From: Planctomycetota bacterium
GTDB taxonomy: Bacteria > Planctomycetota > SZUA-567 > H5-PLA8
Assembly (NCBI GenBank): GCA_026692735.1
Contig: JAPLOD010000433.1
Span: forward strand, 1-33,586
Reading direction: 5' to 3'
DNA: 33,586 nt
Made by a program: the position numbers and the translations under genes. The notes below the pieces were generated by a model that was not told the origin of the DNA, did not search any database, and saw only the letters and a program-made list of their open reading frames with translations. This document shows positions 14,519 to 22,080 of the stretch, piece after piece (positions within the stretch are counted from its first letter, which is position 1; every line of letters starts with the position of its first letter).

Positions 14519-16051
14519 TCAGTACGCCTCGCACTCCGGCTTGAGGTGGTCGGCGAGGAAGCGGCCCAGTTCCGGTGTCATGTCGCGGAACGGCAGGTAG
14601 TGTGGGGCCATCCTGTTGTACCAGTAGTCCTTGGGGTTGAAGTCGCGCTTCTGACCGGTGCCGTTGCAGTCCACGCCGGCCCATTCCCAGACCTCCACGC
14701 CCGCTTCGTCGAGGCGGTGCACCTGCCGCACGTTATCGCCGGGCCGAGTCCAGTTCCACGTGACGAGCTCGCCGATCCAACTGCCGCTGTGGGTTTTCAT
14801 CCACCATGCGGGGTCTTTGGGAATGCCGTACCTGGCCGGATCGGTCTCCACTTTGATGGCGAACACAGCGCCGGTTTCCGCCCCGTTCTTGGGCTGCACG
14901 CCGTAGGCGGTGTTGAACTGCCGGGAGTCGTACAGGTATTGCGTGTACTTGCCCATGGCGAAGCGCAGGGCCGCCATGCGCGCCAGCATGCCGAAGCCCA
15001 GCGCCTCAGCTTTCTGATCGCCTGCCATGCGCGCCAGCCGGATGTAGCCGACGAAGCCGGCGAAGAGCTGATTGACGCCGTGCACAGCGTTGAAGGCCGG
15101 CGTGAAACCGCGCTGCCAGTACAGCGTGGCCCAGTCGCGGTGTTCCAGTCCGGTCGCTACGATCGCGTTGGCGCTGGCCATTACCTGCGGGGCAGGCTTC
15201 TCCTCCAGCAACTCATAGTACCGCGCCAGGCCATAGAGGTTCCAGATGCCGGGCTTGCCTTTGGTGCGGTACGCCAGGGCCTTCTTCTCCCACTTGTCCA
15301 GTAACGCGTCAGGGGGCGAACAATACTCGCGCCGCGCGCCCGTGGCGAACGGGACGCTCAACAACGTCTCCGGCGGGAACGACTCGCGTTCGGACTTCAG
15401 ATAGGCTTTCAGCTTCGCCGCCGTCTCGGGCGGGAGCAGCGACGCGGTTTCGGCCAGCAGGTAGAGCGTTTCGCCGGGATGATTCCAGTGCACGTCGCCG
15501 CGGTCGTCCGCTCCACTGCCCGGCACATTGACCAGGAACAACCACGGCGCCAAATGGCCGGCGGCCAGGATTTTCTCGACCTCGGCCTCAAGCGCCTTCT
15601 GGATTTCCTGCGGCGCAGTGCCGGCGCCCACGGGGGGACGGTCGCCGACATATCTTCCCAGCCCTTTCACCGTGCAGGTGTAGCCGTCGGCGCCGTCCAC
15701 CCCCATCAGCGGGCCCAGCGGGCTGTGTGCGTCCGTTTCCTTGAGCGGCTTATCGGCCTGCACCGGGAAGCCGTACTTGTGAGCCACCGCGAGCATCGGC
15801 GGAAGGGGCGCGAAGCCCTGCTTATCGAACTTCGCCGCAATGGTGAGGGTGTCGGTCGCGGGATCGTAGGAGTACGTTTCGGTCACGGACGCGGGGACGG
15901 CTTCGGCTTTGCCGCCGCGCCAGTTGGCCTTGTCCACGACATCGAACGTGAGCGAGGCCGTCTCTCCCGCGCGCAGGGAAGCCGCGGCCAGGAACAACAG
16001 CACGACGTGGATCGGGTGGAATCCGCGAGGCCGGCTCCGTTCGGCGTTCAT
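14519..16051 (-). CDS. Secreted protein of unknown function, probably helical (toroid-like)
   Basis: A 510-residue protein with a signal peptide (hydrophobic core HVVLLFLAAASLRAG, ~14-28). After a beta-rich segment (~30-85) the rest is rich in amphipathic helices and in Trp/Tyr: TLYLLAETASLLP, WNLYGLARYYELLEE, FAGFVGYIRLARMAGDQ, MAALRFAMGKYTQYLYD. This pattern resembles alpha/alpha-toroid proteins such as some polysaccharide lyases and glycan-processing enzymes, but no active-site motif was recognised. The ATG has GGGAGGG 8 nt upstream. It is the last gene of the minus operon, 36 bp after the beta-propeller gene, so a joint periplasmic role is likely. Confidence 0.72.
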   Translation of the reverse strand: MNAERSRPRGFHPIHVVLLFLAAASLRAGETASLTFDVVDKANWRGGKAEAVPASVTETYSYDPATDTLTIAAKFDKQGFAPLPPMLAVAHKYGFPVQADKPLKETDAHSPLGPLMGVDGADGYTCTVKGLGRYVGDRPPVGAGTAPQEIQKALEAEVEKILAAGHLAPWLFLVNVPGSGADDRGDVHWNHPGETLYLLAETASLLPPETAAKLKAYLKSERESFPPETLLSVPFATGARREYCSPPDALLDKWEKKALAYRTKGKPGIWNLYGLARYYELLEEKPAPQVMASANAIVATGLEHRDWATLYWQRGFTPAFNAVHGVNQLFAGFVGYIRLARMAGDQKAEALGFGMLARMAALRFAMGKYTQYLYDSRQFNTAYGVQPKNGAETGAVFAIKVETDPARYGIPKDPAWWMKTHSGSWIGELVTWNWTRPGDNVRQVHRLDEAGVEVWEWAGVDCNGTGQKRDFNPKDYWYNRMAPHYLPFRDMTPELGRFLADHLKPECEAY

Positions 16052-16087
16052 CGTCGTGGCCCTCCCGTCGAGACCCGGCAGCGTGTG

Positions 16088-17455
16088 TCACGGCGCCGGC
16101 GTCGTGGTTCTGGCGTTCAACGTGTTCCAACTCGTGTGAAAGAGCATGCCGTCGGCAATGACGAACGCGGTGCCGCCTCCGCCTTGCGTGTTGCTGCTGA
16201 ACGACTGGTCCGCATGGTAGGGCGCGATGGGGGTCCACTCGCGGCGGCCCAGATGCCACGCTCCAGTGAAATGCGCGTTGCCTTCCTCGGTGTGGATCGT
16301 GAAGACCAGTTGGCCCGCGGCGCTGACGCAGAGGTTCTCATCGCTGTTACCCGTGCCGCGCTTGTACGTTTTCTTGGGGTCCATCTTCTCCTCGGCGAGG
16401 ACCTCAACCACGCGGCGCTTGTCCAGATCGAGGCGTCCCCAGCCGCCGCGCCAGTCGTGCAGCGTCACGGGCACGATAAGCAGGCCGGCGGCATCGGTGC
16501 AGGGCGGGCACGTCGCGCCGTTCATGGTGTCGGTGACCCAGTGGGGCACGACGAACGCTTCTTTGCCGGTGTTCGGATCGAGCACGAAGAGGTTCTTGGA
16601 GGCGGGCTGCTTCTCGAACGTTTTCAGCAGCGCGTCCTGCTTGGCGAACTCGGATTCCGGCAGCGGTCCCGAGAACCACTCGATGGCGGGGCCGCCGGCG
16701 CCGCCGGAGACCTTCATCGGCCGCACGAGCAGAACGTCCTTGTACACGACGGGGCAGTAGTCCTTGAACGCCGCGCCCGGCAGCGGGTCGCTCTGCCACA
16801 GGACGTTTCCGCTCTTGGAATCCAGAGCGTAGACGCGCATGTCCATCGCGCCGAAGAACACCTTGCCTTTGTCGCAGGCCGATGACATGAGAACGGGCAC
16901 GCCCAGGTCGCGCTGCCACACAACGCTGCCGTCCTTCTGCGACAGCGCGTAGTACCTGCCGCCTCGGTTGGCGATGAAGACGTTGCCTTCGGCCAGCAGC
17001 ACGGCCGTGGAGAACCCGGTGCGCAAACCGCTCTCGAACTTCCACGCCGGCGTTCCGTCGGCTGCGTTGAGAGCCTGGACGGTGCCATCCAGGCAGCCGT
17101 AGAAGACTTTGCCGCCGGCGATGCCCGCGGTGTGCAGGATCGGTCCGCCGGCTGTGTGCTGCCACAGTTGCTTGCCGGTCTTGGCATCGAGGGCGTAGAA
17201 GTTCGCCATCTCCGTGCCGATGAACAGCCTCCCGTCCGCGACCACGGGCTGCGCCTGCGGATGCAGACGTTCCGGCGAGAAGCCGCGCGCCCACGCGTTC
17301 TTGAAGGGCGCGTCAATCTTGTCGGCGGCGTAGCCGAGGCGCTGGGGGCCGTTCTGAAGCTGGGGCCAGTCGGAGGCGTGCGCCCGGAGCGCGAATCCCA
17401 GGAAGAGCCAGACCCATGCGGTACGCAGTATCGTTCCGTTCCTTGACCGCCCCAT
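16088..17455 (-). CDS. Secreted PQQ-type beta-propeller protein
   Basis: A 455-residue exported protein. The signal peptide (hydrophobic core TAWVWLFLGFALRAHA, ~12-27) ends at an AHA site. The body shows repeated propeller blades of the PQQ/BamB type, each with a G-x-(V/L)-(F/Y)-x-G pattern and an A-L-(D/N)-x-x-x-G turn followed by W: FYALDAKTGKQLW (~86-98), VQALNAADGTPAW, YYALSQKDGSVVW, VYALDSKSGNVLW, LFVLDPNTGKEAF. About seven blades fit in the length. BamB-like and quinoprotein-like propellers share the fold; no quinone-binding signature is obvious, and PQQ biosynthesis genes are absent here. The ATG has GGAGG 7 nt upstream. It is 25 bp after the phosphoesterase gene. Confidence 0.85.
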   Translation of the reverse strand: MGRSRNGTILRTAWVWLFLGFALRAHASDWPQLQNGPQRLGYAADKIDAPFKNAWARGFSPERLHPQAQPVVADGRLFIGTEMANFYALDAKTGKQLWQHTAGGPILHTAGIAGGKVFYGCLDGTVQALNAADGTPAWKFESGLRTGFSTAVLLAEGNVFIANRGGRYYALSQKDGSVVWQRDLGVPVLMSSACDKGKVFFGAMDMRVYALDSKSGNVLWQSDPLPGAAFKDYCPVVYKDVLLVRPMKVSGGAGGPAIEWFSGPLPESEFAKQDALLKTFEKQPASKNLFVLDPNTGKEAFVVPHWVTDTMNGATCPPCTDAAGLLIVPVTLHDWRGGWGRLDLDKRRVVEVLAEEKMDPKKTYKRGTGNSDENLCVSAAGQLVFTIHTEEGNAHFTGAWHLGRREWTPIAPYHADQSFSSNTQGGGGTAFVIADGMLFHTSWNTLNARTTTPAP

Positions 17456-17480
17456 ACCTGTGCCTCCAATGAGACTGCGG

Positions 17481-18023
17481 TTACTGGTACGGCCTGCCGA
17501 AGAAAGTCATCCGCCAATTATCCGCGTCGGACACCACGACGGGGATATGCGTGTTGCCAAAAAAGCAAATCCTCTGCTTCGGGTACTCTCGTTCCATCGC
17601 ATCCAGGTTTCGCGAAATCTCAGTCGGGCTCAAGATGAAGGGCTCGCCCTTCACCAACGAACCGTGGACGAGCACGAAGGTCTCATCAATGACGAGCGTT
17701 TCAGGCAGTTCTCTGAGGTATCGGGCGTTGGACGGGCTCAAGCCGTCTCGCGCGGAGCGTAGGAGCTGGGCGTATTTTTCGCTGCTACTGCCCGTGTCCT
17801 CGCGGGACACGTCGCGGTCCATTCTGCCGGCCACGCAATGGACGTGAGGCTTGCCTTTCAGCGCATCAATGCATTCGTTTGGCTGGGACCCGAAGCCCAT
17901 CAAGTCGCCGAGGCATAGGATTTCTTGAACGCCGGTCTCCTTGAGGCAGTCGAGGGCCACGTTGAGTGCGCGCAGGTTGGCGTGGATGTCTGCAATGATG
18001 CCGTACTTGCTGCCAAGCGGCAT
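17481..18023 (-). CDS. Calcineurin-like metallophosphoesterase with altered active-site motifs
   Basis: A 180-residue cytoplasmic protein of the YfcE/MJ0936-like phosphoesterase group. Recognisable motifs in order: D-x-H in IIADIHANL (~8-16), GD in LCLGDLMGFGSQPNEC (~39-54), LVHGS (~125) and the final GNTHIP (~159). Two family motifs differ from the usual: the GN(H/M/C)D motif is GRMD, so the metal-bridging Asn is Arg, and the GHTH motif is GNTH. The protein may therefore have weak, altered or no phosphatase activity. The ATG at 18023 was chosen over longer in-frame starts because it precedes the first strand and has GGGAG 7 nt upstream. First gene of the minus operon, with a candidate promoter upstream. 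Confidence 0.82.
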   Translation of the reverse strand: MPLGSKYGIIADIHANLRALNVALDCLKETGVQEILCLGDLMGFGSQPNECIDALKGKPHVHCVAGRMDRDVSREDTGSSSEKYAQLLRSARDGLSPSNARYLRELPETLVIDETFVLVHGSLVKGEPFILSPTEISRNLDAMEREYPKQRICFFGNTHIPVVVSDADNWRMTFFGRPYQ

Positions 18024-18051
18024 GTCGGGCTCCCGCGGTTGGGTCGCCCGC

Positions 18052-18080
18052 ATTATTGCCTTGAACTGCCTCGTCGGCAA
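18052..18080 (-). promoter_or_regulatory. Candidate promoter of the phosphoesterase/propeller operon
   Basis: On the minus strand TTGCCG (18080-18075), a 17-bp spacer and AATAAT (18057-18052). Initiation would fall near 18045, giving a ~22-nt leader that includes the GGGAG of the phosphoesterase gene. It lies in the 75-bp divergent gap with the kinase gene. Confidence 0.45.
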
Positions 18081-18098
18081 ACGTAGGTTGGTGGCTTC

Positions 18099-18782
18099 AT
18101 GGCAGAAGACGTGACGCCAGACTACGTGGGCCGCAAGTTCGGCCGCTACCTCCTGACGGCCAAGCTGGGCGCGGGGCCCATCGGGGCCATCTATCGTGCC
18201 GAGGACCCGTTCATCGAGCGGAAAGTGGCGATCGGCCTGGTGCCGACGACATCCGAGTTCTATGCGCGCGTGTACGAGAAGGCGCGGACGCTGGCGCGGC
18301 TGAAGCATCCCAATATCGTGACGCTGCTCGACATCGGCGAGCAGGACGGCGTGCTCTACCTGGCGATGGAATACCTGGAAGGGAGCGACCTGCGCCAGTT
18401 CGCGGGAAGCTCACACCGGCCGCCACCGCTGGTCATCCTGCGGATCATGGCCACCATTGCCGCCGCGCTGCACCATGTCCACCAGCACAAGGTCGTGCAC
18501 CGCGACATCAAGCCGGAGAACATCCGCATCGGGCCGACGGGCGTTCCGATCTTGATAGGCTTCGGCCTTTCCGCCACATTCACAGCGAAGACGGGGTCGT
18601 CGCAGGCGTCCGCGACGGCGCCGTTCACCAGCGTCGGCACGCCGCAATACATGTCGCCGCAGCAGGCCCGCGGCGAGCCGCTCACGGCGCTGGACGACAT
18701 CTGGTCGTTCGGCGCCACGCTGTACGAAGCTCTTGCCGGTCGGCCGCCCACGCCAGCGCCGAGGAACTGCAGCGCGCGCTGA
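18099..18782 (+). CDS. Ser/Thr protein kinase-like pseudokinase, truncated by a deletion/frameshift
   Basis: A 227-residue PASTA-less kinase domain (Hanks type). The glycine loop is present (LGAGPIGAIY, 23-32) and HRD is intact (HRDIKPEN, 134-141). However, three residues needed for catalysis are gone: the beta3 Lys is Gly46 (VAIG), the alphaC Glu aligns with Lys61, and DFG is GFG at 154-156. APE is replaced by SPQ. The frame ends at ALAGRPPTPAPRNCSAR*, so the last C-lobe helices are missing. In the +2 frame the sequence at 18752-18815 reads ASAEELQRALSTAIES, which looks like the normal end of a kinase domain, followed in frame by kinase 2. A ~50-codon deletion plus frameshift in an originally fused two-domain protein explains this best. 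Confidence 0.7.
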   Translation: MAEDVTPDYVGRKFGRYLLTAKLGAGPIGAIYRAEDPFIERKVAIGLVPTTSEFYARVYEKARTLARLKHPNIVTLLDIGEQDGVLYLAMEYLEGSDLRQFAGSSHRPPPLVILRIMATIAAALHHVHQHKVVHRDIKPENIRIGPTGVPILIGFGLSATFTAKTGSSQASATAPFTSVGTPQYMSPQQARGEPLTALDDIWSFGATLYEALAGRPPTPAPRNCSAR

Positions 18783-18817
18783 GCACGGCGATCGAGAGCG
18801 TTGAGGCCGGCGAGAGC

Positions 18818-19693
18818 GTGACGATCACGCTGGCGCCGCCGCGGCCGGGGCAAACGCTGCTGCTGCATGTCGAGCATGCGGAGGTCGAACTGCCCGGGTC
18901 GTACCGCGAATACGAGGTTGAAACGCGCATCGCCGAGGGCAATTTCGGCGAGGTGTACCGCGCACGGGAGAAACTCTCGGGCCAAGAGGTCGCACTGAAG
19001 ATCTTGAAACGCGAATGGCTGACGGACGCGCAGGCCGTGGCCCGCTTCCGGCGGGAAGCGGAAGTGCTGGCGCGCCTGACGCACGCGAACGTGATCCGCG
19101 TGTACAACTTCGGCCGGTACGGGCCGAGCTTCTTTATGGCGCTCGAGTTGATGGACGGGCCGACGCTGGAAGCGCGCATGGCAGAGCGCGGAATCTGGCC
19201 GGTCGGCGAGGCGCTGGCGCACGGCATCGCCGTGCTGCGCGGGCTCGAAGCCGTTCACGCGGCGGGCATCGTGCACCGGGATGTGAAGCCGTCCAACGTG
19301 GCCTGCCTGGAGGGGCGGCTGGTGATCTTCGATTTCGGGCTGGCAATCGGGCAGGACATGTCGCGGCTGACTCTGTCGGGGAGTTTCCTCGGCACGCCGC
19401 AATACGCGGCGCCGGAACAGGCGGTCGGCCAGCCGACGACCGGCGCATCGGATGTGTACGCGGCGGGCGTCATCCTGTACCAGTTGCTGTCAGGGCGGCT
19501 GCCGCACGAGGCCGATTCGGTGTTTGGCATTCTGCACAAGAAAGCCGACGAAGATCCTGTGCCGCTGGCCGAGCACCGGGCCGATCTTCCCCGCGCGGTG
19601 CTGGGGGCGGTGGACAAGATGCTGGAACGGGAGGCGGCCAAGAGGCCGAGCGCGGCGGCGGCGGCGAAAATGCTCGAAGAGGCGCGGGGCTAG
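18818..19693 (+). CDS. Ser/Thr protein kinase (Hanks type), intact catalytic motifs
   Basis: A 291-residue soluble kinase with every catalytic element: glycine loop IAEGNFGEVY (38-47), Lys61 (VALK), alphaC Glu80 (RREAEVL), HRDVKPSN (153-160), DFG 172-174, and APE 198-200 (GTPQYAAPEQ). The domain ends normally (AAKRPSAAAAAKMLEEA). No TM or sensor domain follows. The GTG at 18818 is the first start available in this frame, but the reading frame is open further upstream into the end of the preceding kinase, so the N-terminus may originally have been joined to the pseudokinase. The stop TAG is directly followed by the ATG of the sugar-binding protein gene, implying cotranscription and possible control of sugar uptake. 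Confidence 0.88.
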   Translation: MTITLAPPRPGQTLLLHVEHAEVELPGSYREYEVETRIAEGNFGEVYRAREKLSGQEVALKILKREWLTDAQAVARFRREAEVLARLTHANVIRVYNFGRYGPSFFMALELMDGPTLEARMAERGIWPVGEALAHGIAVLRGLEAVHAAGIVHRDVKPSNVACLEGRLVIFDFGLAIGQDMSRLTLSGSFLGTPQYAAPEQAVGQPTTGASDVYAAGVILYQLLSGRLPHEADSVFGILHKKADEDPVPLAEHRADLPRAVLGAVDKMLEREAAKRPSAAAAAKMLEEARG

Positions 19694-21112
19694 ATGGGCA
19701 TCGGCACCATAGTGCGGAGAGTGCTTGTGTCGGCCGGCGCGCTGGCGCTGGTGGCCTTTCTGGCCGGTTACAGGCCGGCTGATGTCTCGGACGGCGGGAG
19801 GCGGCAGGTCATCCAGGTGTGGCATCCGTGGGGCGGGCCGATCCTGGAGAGCTACCAGCGCGGCGTGGAGCTGTTCCAGAAGACGCACCCCACCATCGGC
19901 TGCAAGCTGCTGTACATTCCCAACGACCTGTCCAACAGCCAGAAGTTCTACACGGCGGTCATCGGCAACTGCGCGCCGGATGTGACCTTTGTTGACGGCC
20001 CGCAGGTGGCGGAGTGGGCCGAGCGCGGCCTGCTGACGCCGCTCGACGAGCTGCTCCGGGAAGCAGGCGAAGATCCCGAGAAGCTGCGGCAGGAGTTCTT
20101 CGAGCCGTGCTGGAAGCAGTGCGTCTACCGCGGGAAGGTCTACGCCATCACGTATTGCGCCGATCCGAACTTCTGTTTCTTCTGGAACAAGGCGGCCATC
20201 CGGAAGGCGCTCGCCGCGGGAGAGGTCCCGGCCGGCGCCGTTGACCCGGAAAAAGCGCCCGCCACGATCGAGGAACTCGACCGCTGCAACGACGCCGTGA
20301 CCAAGGTGCGGCAGACCGGGGCGGGGGAGCAGCTTGAGCGCATCGGCCTGGTGCCGTGGGGCGTGTACGGCCACGCGAACAGCATCTTCACCTGGGGCTG
20401 GGCGTTCGGCGGCGAATTCTACGACCCGGTCACTGACAAGATCACAGCCAGCGATCCGAAGGTCGTCAAGGCGCTGGAATGGATGTGCCAGTACGCGCGG
20501 AAGTACAACTACGAGCACATCTCGACGCTGCAGTCCAGCTTCGGCTCCGCGGAACAGAACCCGTTCATCGTGGGCAAGCAGGTGATGCAACTGCTGCATC
20601 TGTCGGGCATCGCCGACCTGGAGCAGTACGCGCCGCACCTCGAGTACGGGCTGGCGCCGATACCGCAGCCGCCGGGCGGGGAGTACAACTCCTCGTGGGT
20701 CGGTGGCTGGACGCTGGCCATTCCCGCCGGCGTGACCGATCCGGCGCGGCGCCAGGCCGCGCTGGAGTTCATCCTCTGGTCCTGCGCCAAGCCCGAAGGC
20801 ACAACCATGGACGTGCGCACCAGCCGCAACTTCCCCGGCTGGAAGCCGAGCTCGTTCTTCCAGGATGCCAAGAAGGACCCGCGCTTTGCGATGTTTGTGC
20901 AGATTCTGGAGAACTGCAAACACCAGCGGCCCGTGATGCCGGCGCAGGCGTTTTACATGAACGAGCTGGCTCGCGCCGTGGACAAGGCGGTGCGCGCGGA
21001 GAAGAAACCGGACGGCACGCCGTACACTGCGAAGGAACTGCTGGACGAAGCCACGCAGAGGACACAGAAGTACCTCGACAGGATACGGGCGCGAAAGCCG
21101 AACGGCGAGTGA
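19694..21112 (+). CDS. ABC sugar transporter, extracellular substrate-binding protein (family 1 type)
   Basis: A 472-residue exported protein with an N-terminal signal (VRRVLVSAGALALVAFLAGY, ~8-27) but no lipobox Cys, so it is probably periplasmic or anchored uncleaved. The mature part shows the two-lobed binding-protein pattern: VIQVWHPWGGP, a hinge-like NCAPDVTFVDGPQVAEW (~94-110), YAITYCADPNFCFFWNKAA (~151), GWAFGGEFYDP, and a C-terminal lobe with GWTLAIPAGV. This is close to the maltose/sn-glycerol-phosphate/oligosaccharide binding family; the substrate is unknown. Two permease genes follow. No ATP-binding subunit is in the window, as is common when a shared MsmK-type ATPase is encoded elsewhere. 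Confidence 0.9.
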   Translation: MGIGTIVRRVLVSAGALALVAFLAGYRPADVSDGGRRQVIQVWHPWGGPILESYQRGVELFQKTHPTIGCKLLYIPNDLSNSQKFYTAVIGNCAPDVTFVDGPQVAEWAERGLLTPLDELLREAGEDPEKLRQEFFEPCWKQCVYRGKVYAITYCADPNFCFFWNKAAIRKALAAGEVPAGAVDPEKAPATIEELDRCNDAVTKVRQTGAGEQLERIGLVPWGVYGHANSIFTWGWAFGGEFYDPVTDKITASDPKVVKALEWMCQYARKYNYEHISTLQSSFGSAEQNPFIVGKQVMQLLHLSGIADLEQYAPHLEYGLAPIPQPPGGEYNSSWVGGWTLAIPAGVTDPARRQAALEFILWSCAKPEGTTMDVRTSRNFPGWKPSSFFQDAKKDPRFAMFVQILENCKHQRPVMPAQAFYMNELARAVDKAVRAEKKPDGTPYTAKELLDEATQRTQKYLDRIRARKPNGE

Positions 21113-21119
21113 AACCGCA

Positions 21120-21149
21120 GATGAACGCGGATGAACGCGGATGAACAAG
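21120..21149. repeat. Tandem 10-bp repeat
   Basis: Three adjacent 10-bp units GATGAACGCG, GATGAACGCG and GATGAACAAG lie in the 53-bp gap between binding protein and first permease genes. Reverse-strand peptides from such arrays read VHPRSSA, which from memory is a frequent artefact in PVC-type and cyanobacterial genomes. Confidence 0.65.
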
Positions 21150-21165
21150 GACAACTGACAGCGCT

Positions 21166-22080
21166 GTGAAACCAAGCCGCGAACGCCGCCTCGGACTGCT
21201 CTTCATCAGTCCCTTCCTCATCGGGTTCACTGTCTTCACGATCTACCCGGTGATCGCGTCGCTCTACTACAGCTTCTGCGATTACGACGTGCTAAGCCCG
21301 CCGCAGTTCGTCGGGCTGGCGAACTTCCGCGAAATGGCGAGCGACGACCGCTTCGCCAAGGGACTGTGGAACACCGTGGTGTTCACGGTCTTCGCCGTGC
21401 CTGTGACGATGGTGACGGCGCTGGTGCTGGCATTCCTGCTGAACATGAAGCTGCGCGGGCAGGCGCTGTACCGCACGATCTTCTTTTTGCCGAGCATCGT
21501 GCCGATTATTGCCTCGTCCGTGCTGTGGCTGTGGCTGCTGAACAGCGACTACGGCCTGATCAACGCGTCGCTGCGGCCGATCATGAGCTGGCTCAACTCC
21601 GCCTTCGGCCTGCACCTCGAACCGCCGGGCTGGCTGACCGACCCGGACTACGCCAAGCCGGCGCTGATCATGATGGCGGCGTGGGGCGTGGGCGGGAACA
21701 TGATCCTGTACCTGGCGGCGCTCGGCGACGTGCCGCAGCAGCTTTACGAAGCCGCGGAACTCGACGGCGCCGGCGCCTGGGAGCGCGCGCGGCACGTGAC
21801 GCTGCCGATGATCTCGCCGGTGCTCTTCTTCACGCTCGTGATGGGCCTGATCGGCTCATTCCAGTACTTCGCTCAGCCGCTGGTGATGTGGCCGGGCGGC
21901 GCGCCGGGCGACAGCGCGCTGTTCTACGCGCTGTACCTGTTTCAGAACGCGTTCCTGTATCTGCGCATGGGGTACGCTTCCGCGCAAGCATGGCTGCTGT
22001 TCATCGTCATCGTGGCGACGACGCTCCTGGTGTTCCGTTCGACGCGGCGGTTCGTGTACTACGCCGGGGAGGGCGCATGA
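21166..22080 (+). CDS. ABC sugar transporter permease 1 (MalF/UgpA type)
   Basis: A 304-residue inner-membrane permease with six predicted TM segments: LLFISPFLIGFTVFTIYPV (~10-29), a long pair at ~73-120 (TVVFTVFAVPVTMVTALVL, ALYRTIFFLPSIVPIIAS), further segments near 160-185, 215-235 and 265-285. The EAA loop that docks onto the ATPase is clear: YEAAELDGAGAWERARHVTLP (~185). The GTG at 21166 follows the short tandem repeat, and its ribosome-binding site is weak. Its stop overlaps the next permease start (ATGA). It pairs with the second permease to form the translocation channel for the preceding binding protein. Confidence 0.92.
   Translation: MKPSRERRLGLLFISPFLIGFTVFTIYPVIASLYYSFCDYDVLSPPQFVGLANFREMASDDRFAKGLWNTVVFTVFAVPVTMVTALVLAFLLNMKLRGQALYRTIFFLPSIVPIIASSVLWLWLLNSDYGLINASLRPIMSWLNSAFGLHLEPPGWLTDPDYAKPALIMMAAWGVGGNMILYLAALGDVPQQLYEAAELDGAGAWERARHVTLPMISPVLFFTLVMGLIGSFQYFAQPLVMWPGGAPGDSALFYALYLFQNAFLYLRMGYASAQAWLLFIVIVATTLLVFRSTRRFVYYAGEGA

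Noticed and set aside
15479-16885. Plus-strand open frame of 468 codons opposite the propeller operon
   Set aside because: Shadow of the minus-strand genes; translation is Arg/Gly/Val-rich without domain signature.
19490-21175. Long minus-strand open frame of 561 codons opposite the sugar-binding protein
   Set aside because: It is a shadow of the plus-strand gene in GC-rich DNA, with Arg/Leu/Val/His-rich sequence, no domain and a start in the tandem repeat. The plus-strand frame has a clear family match.
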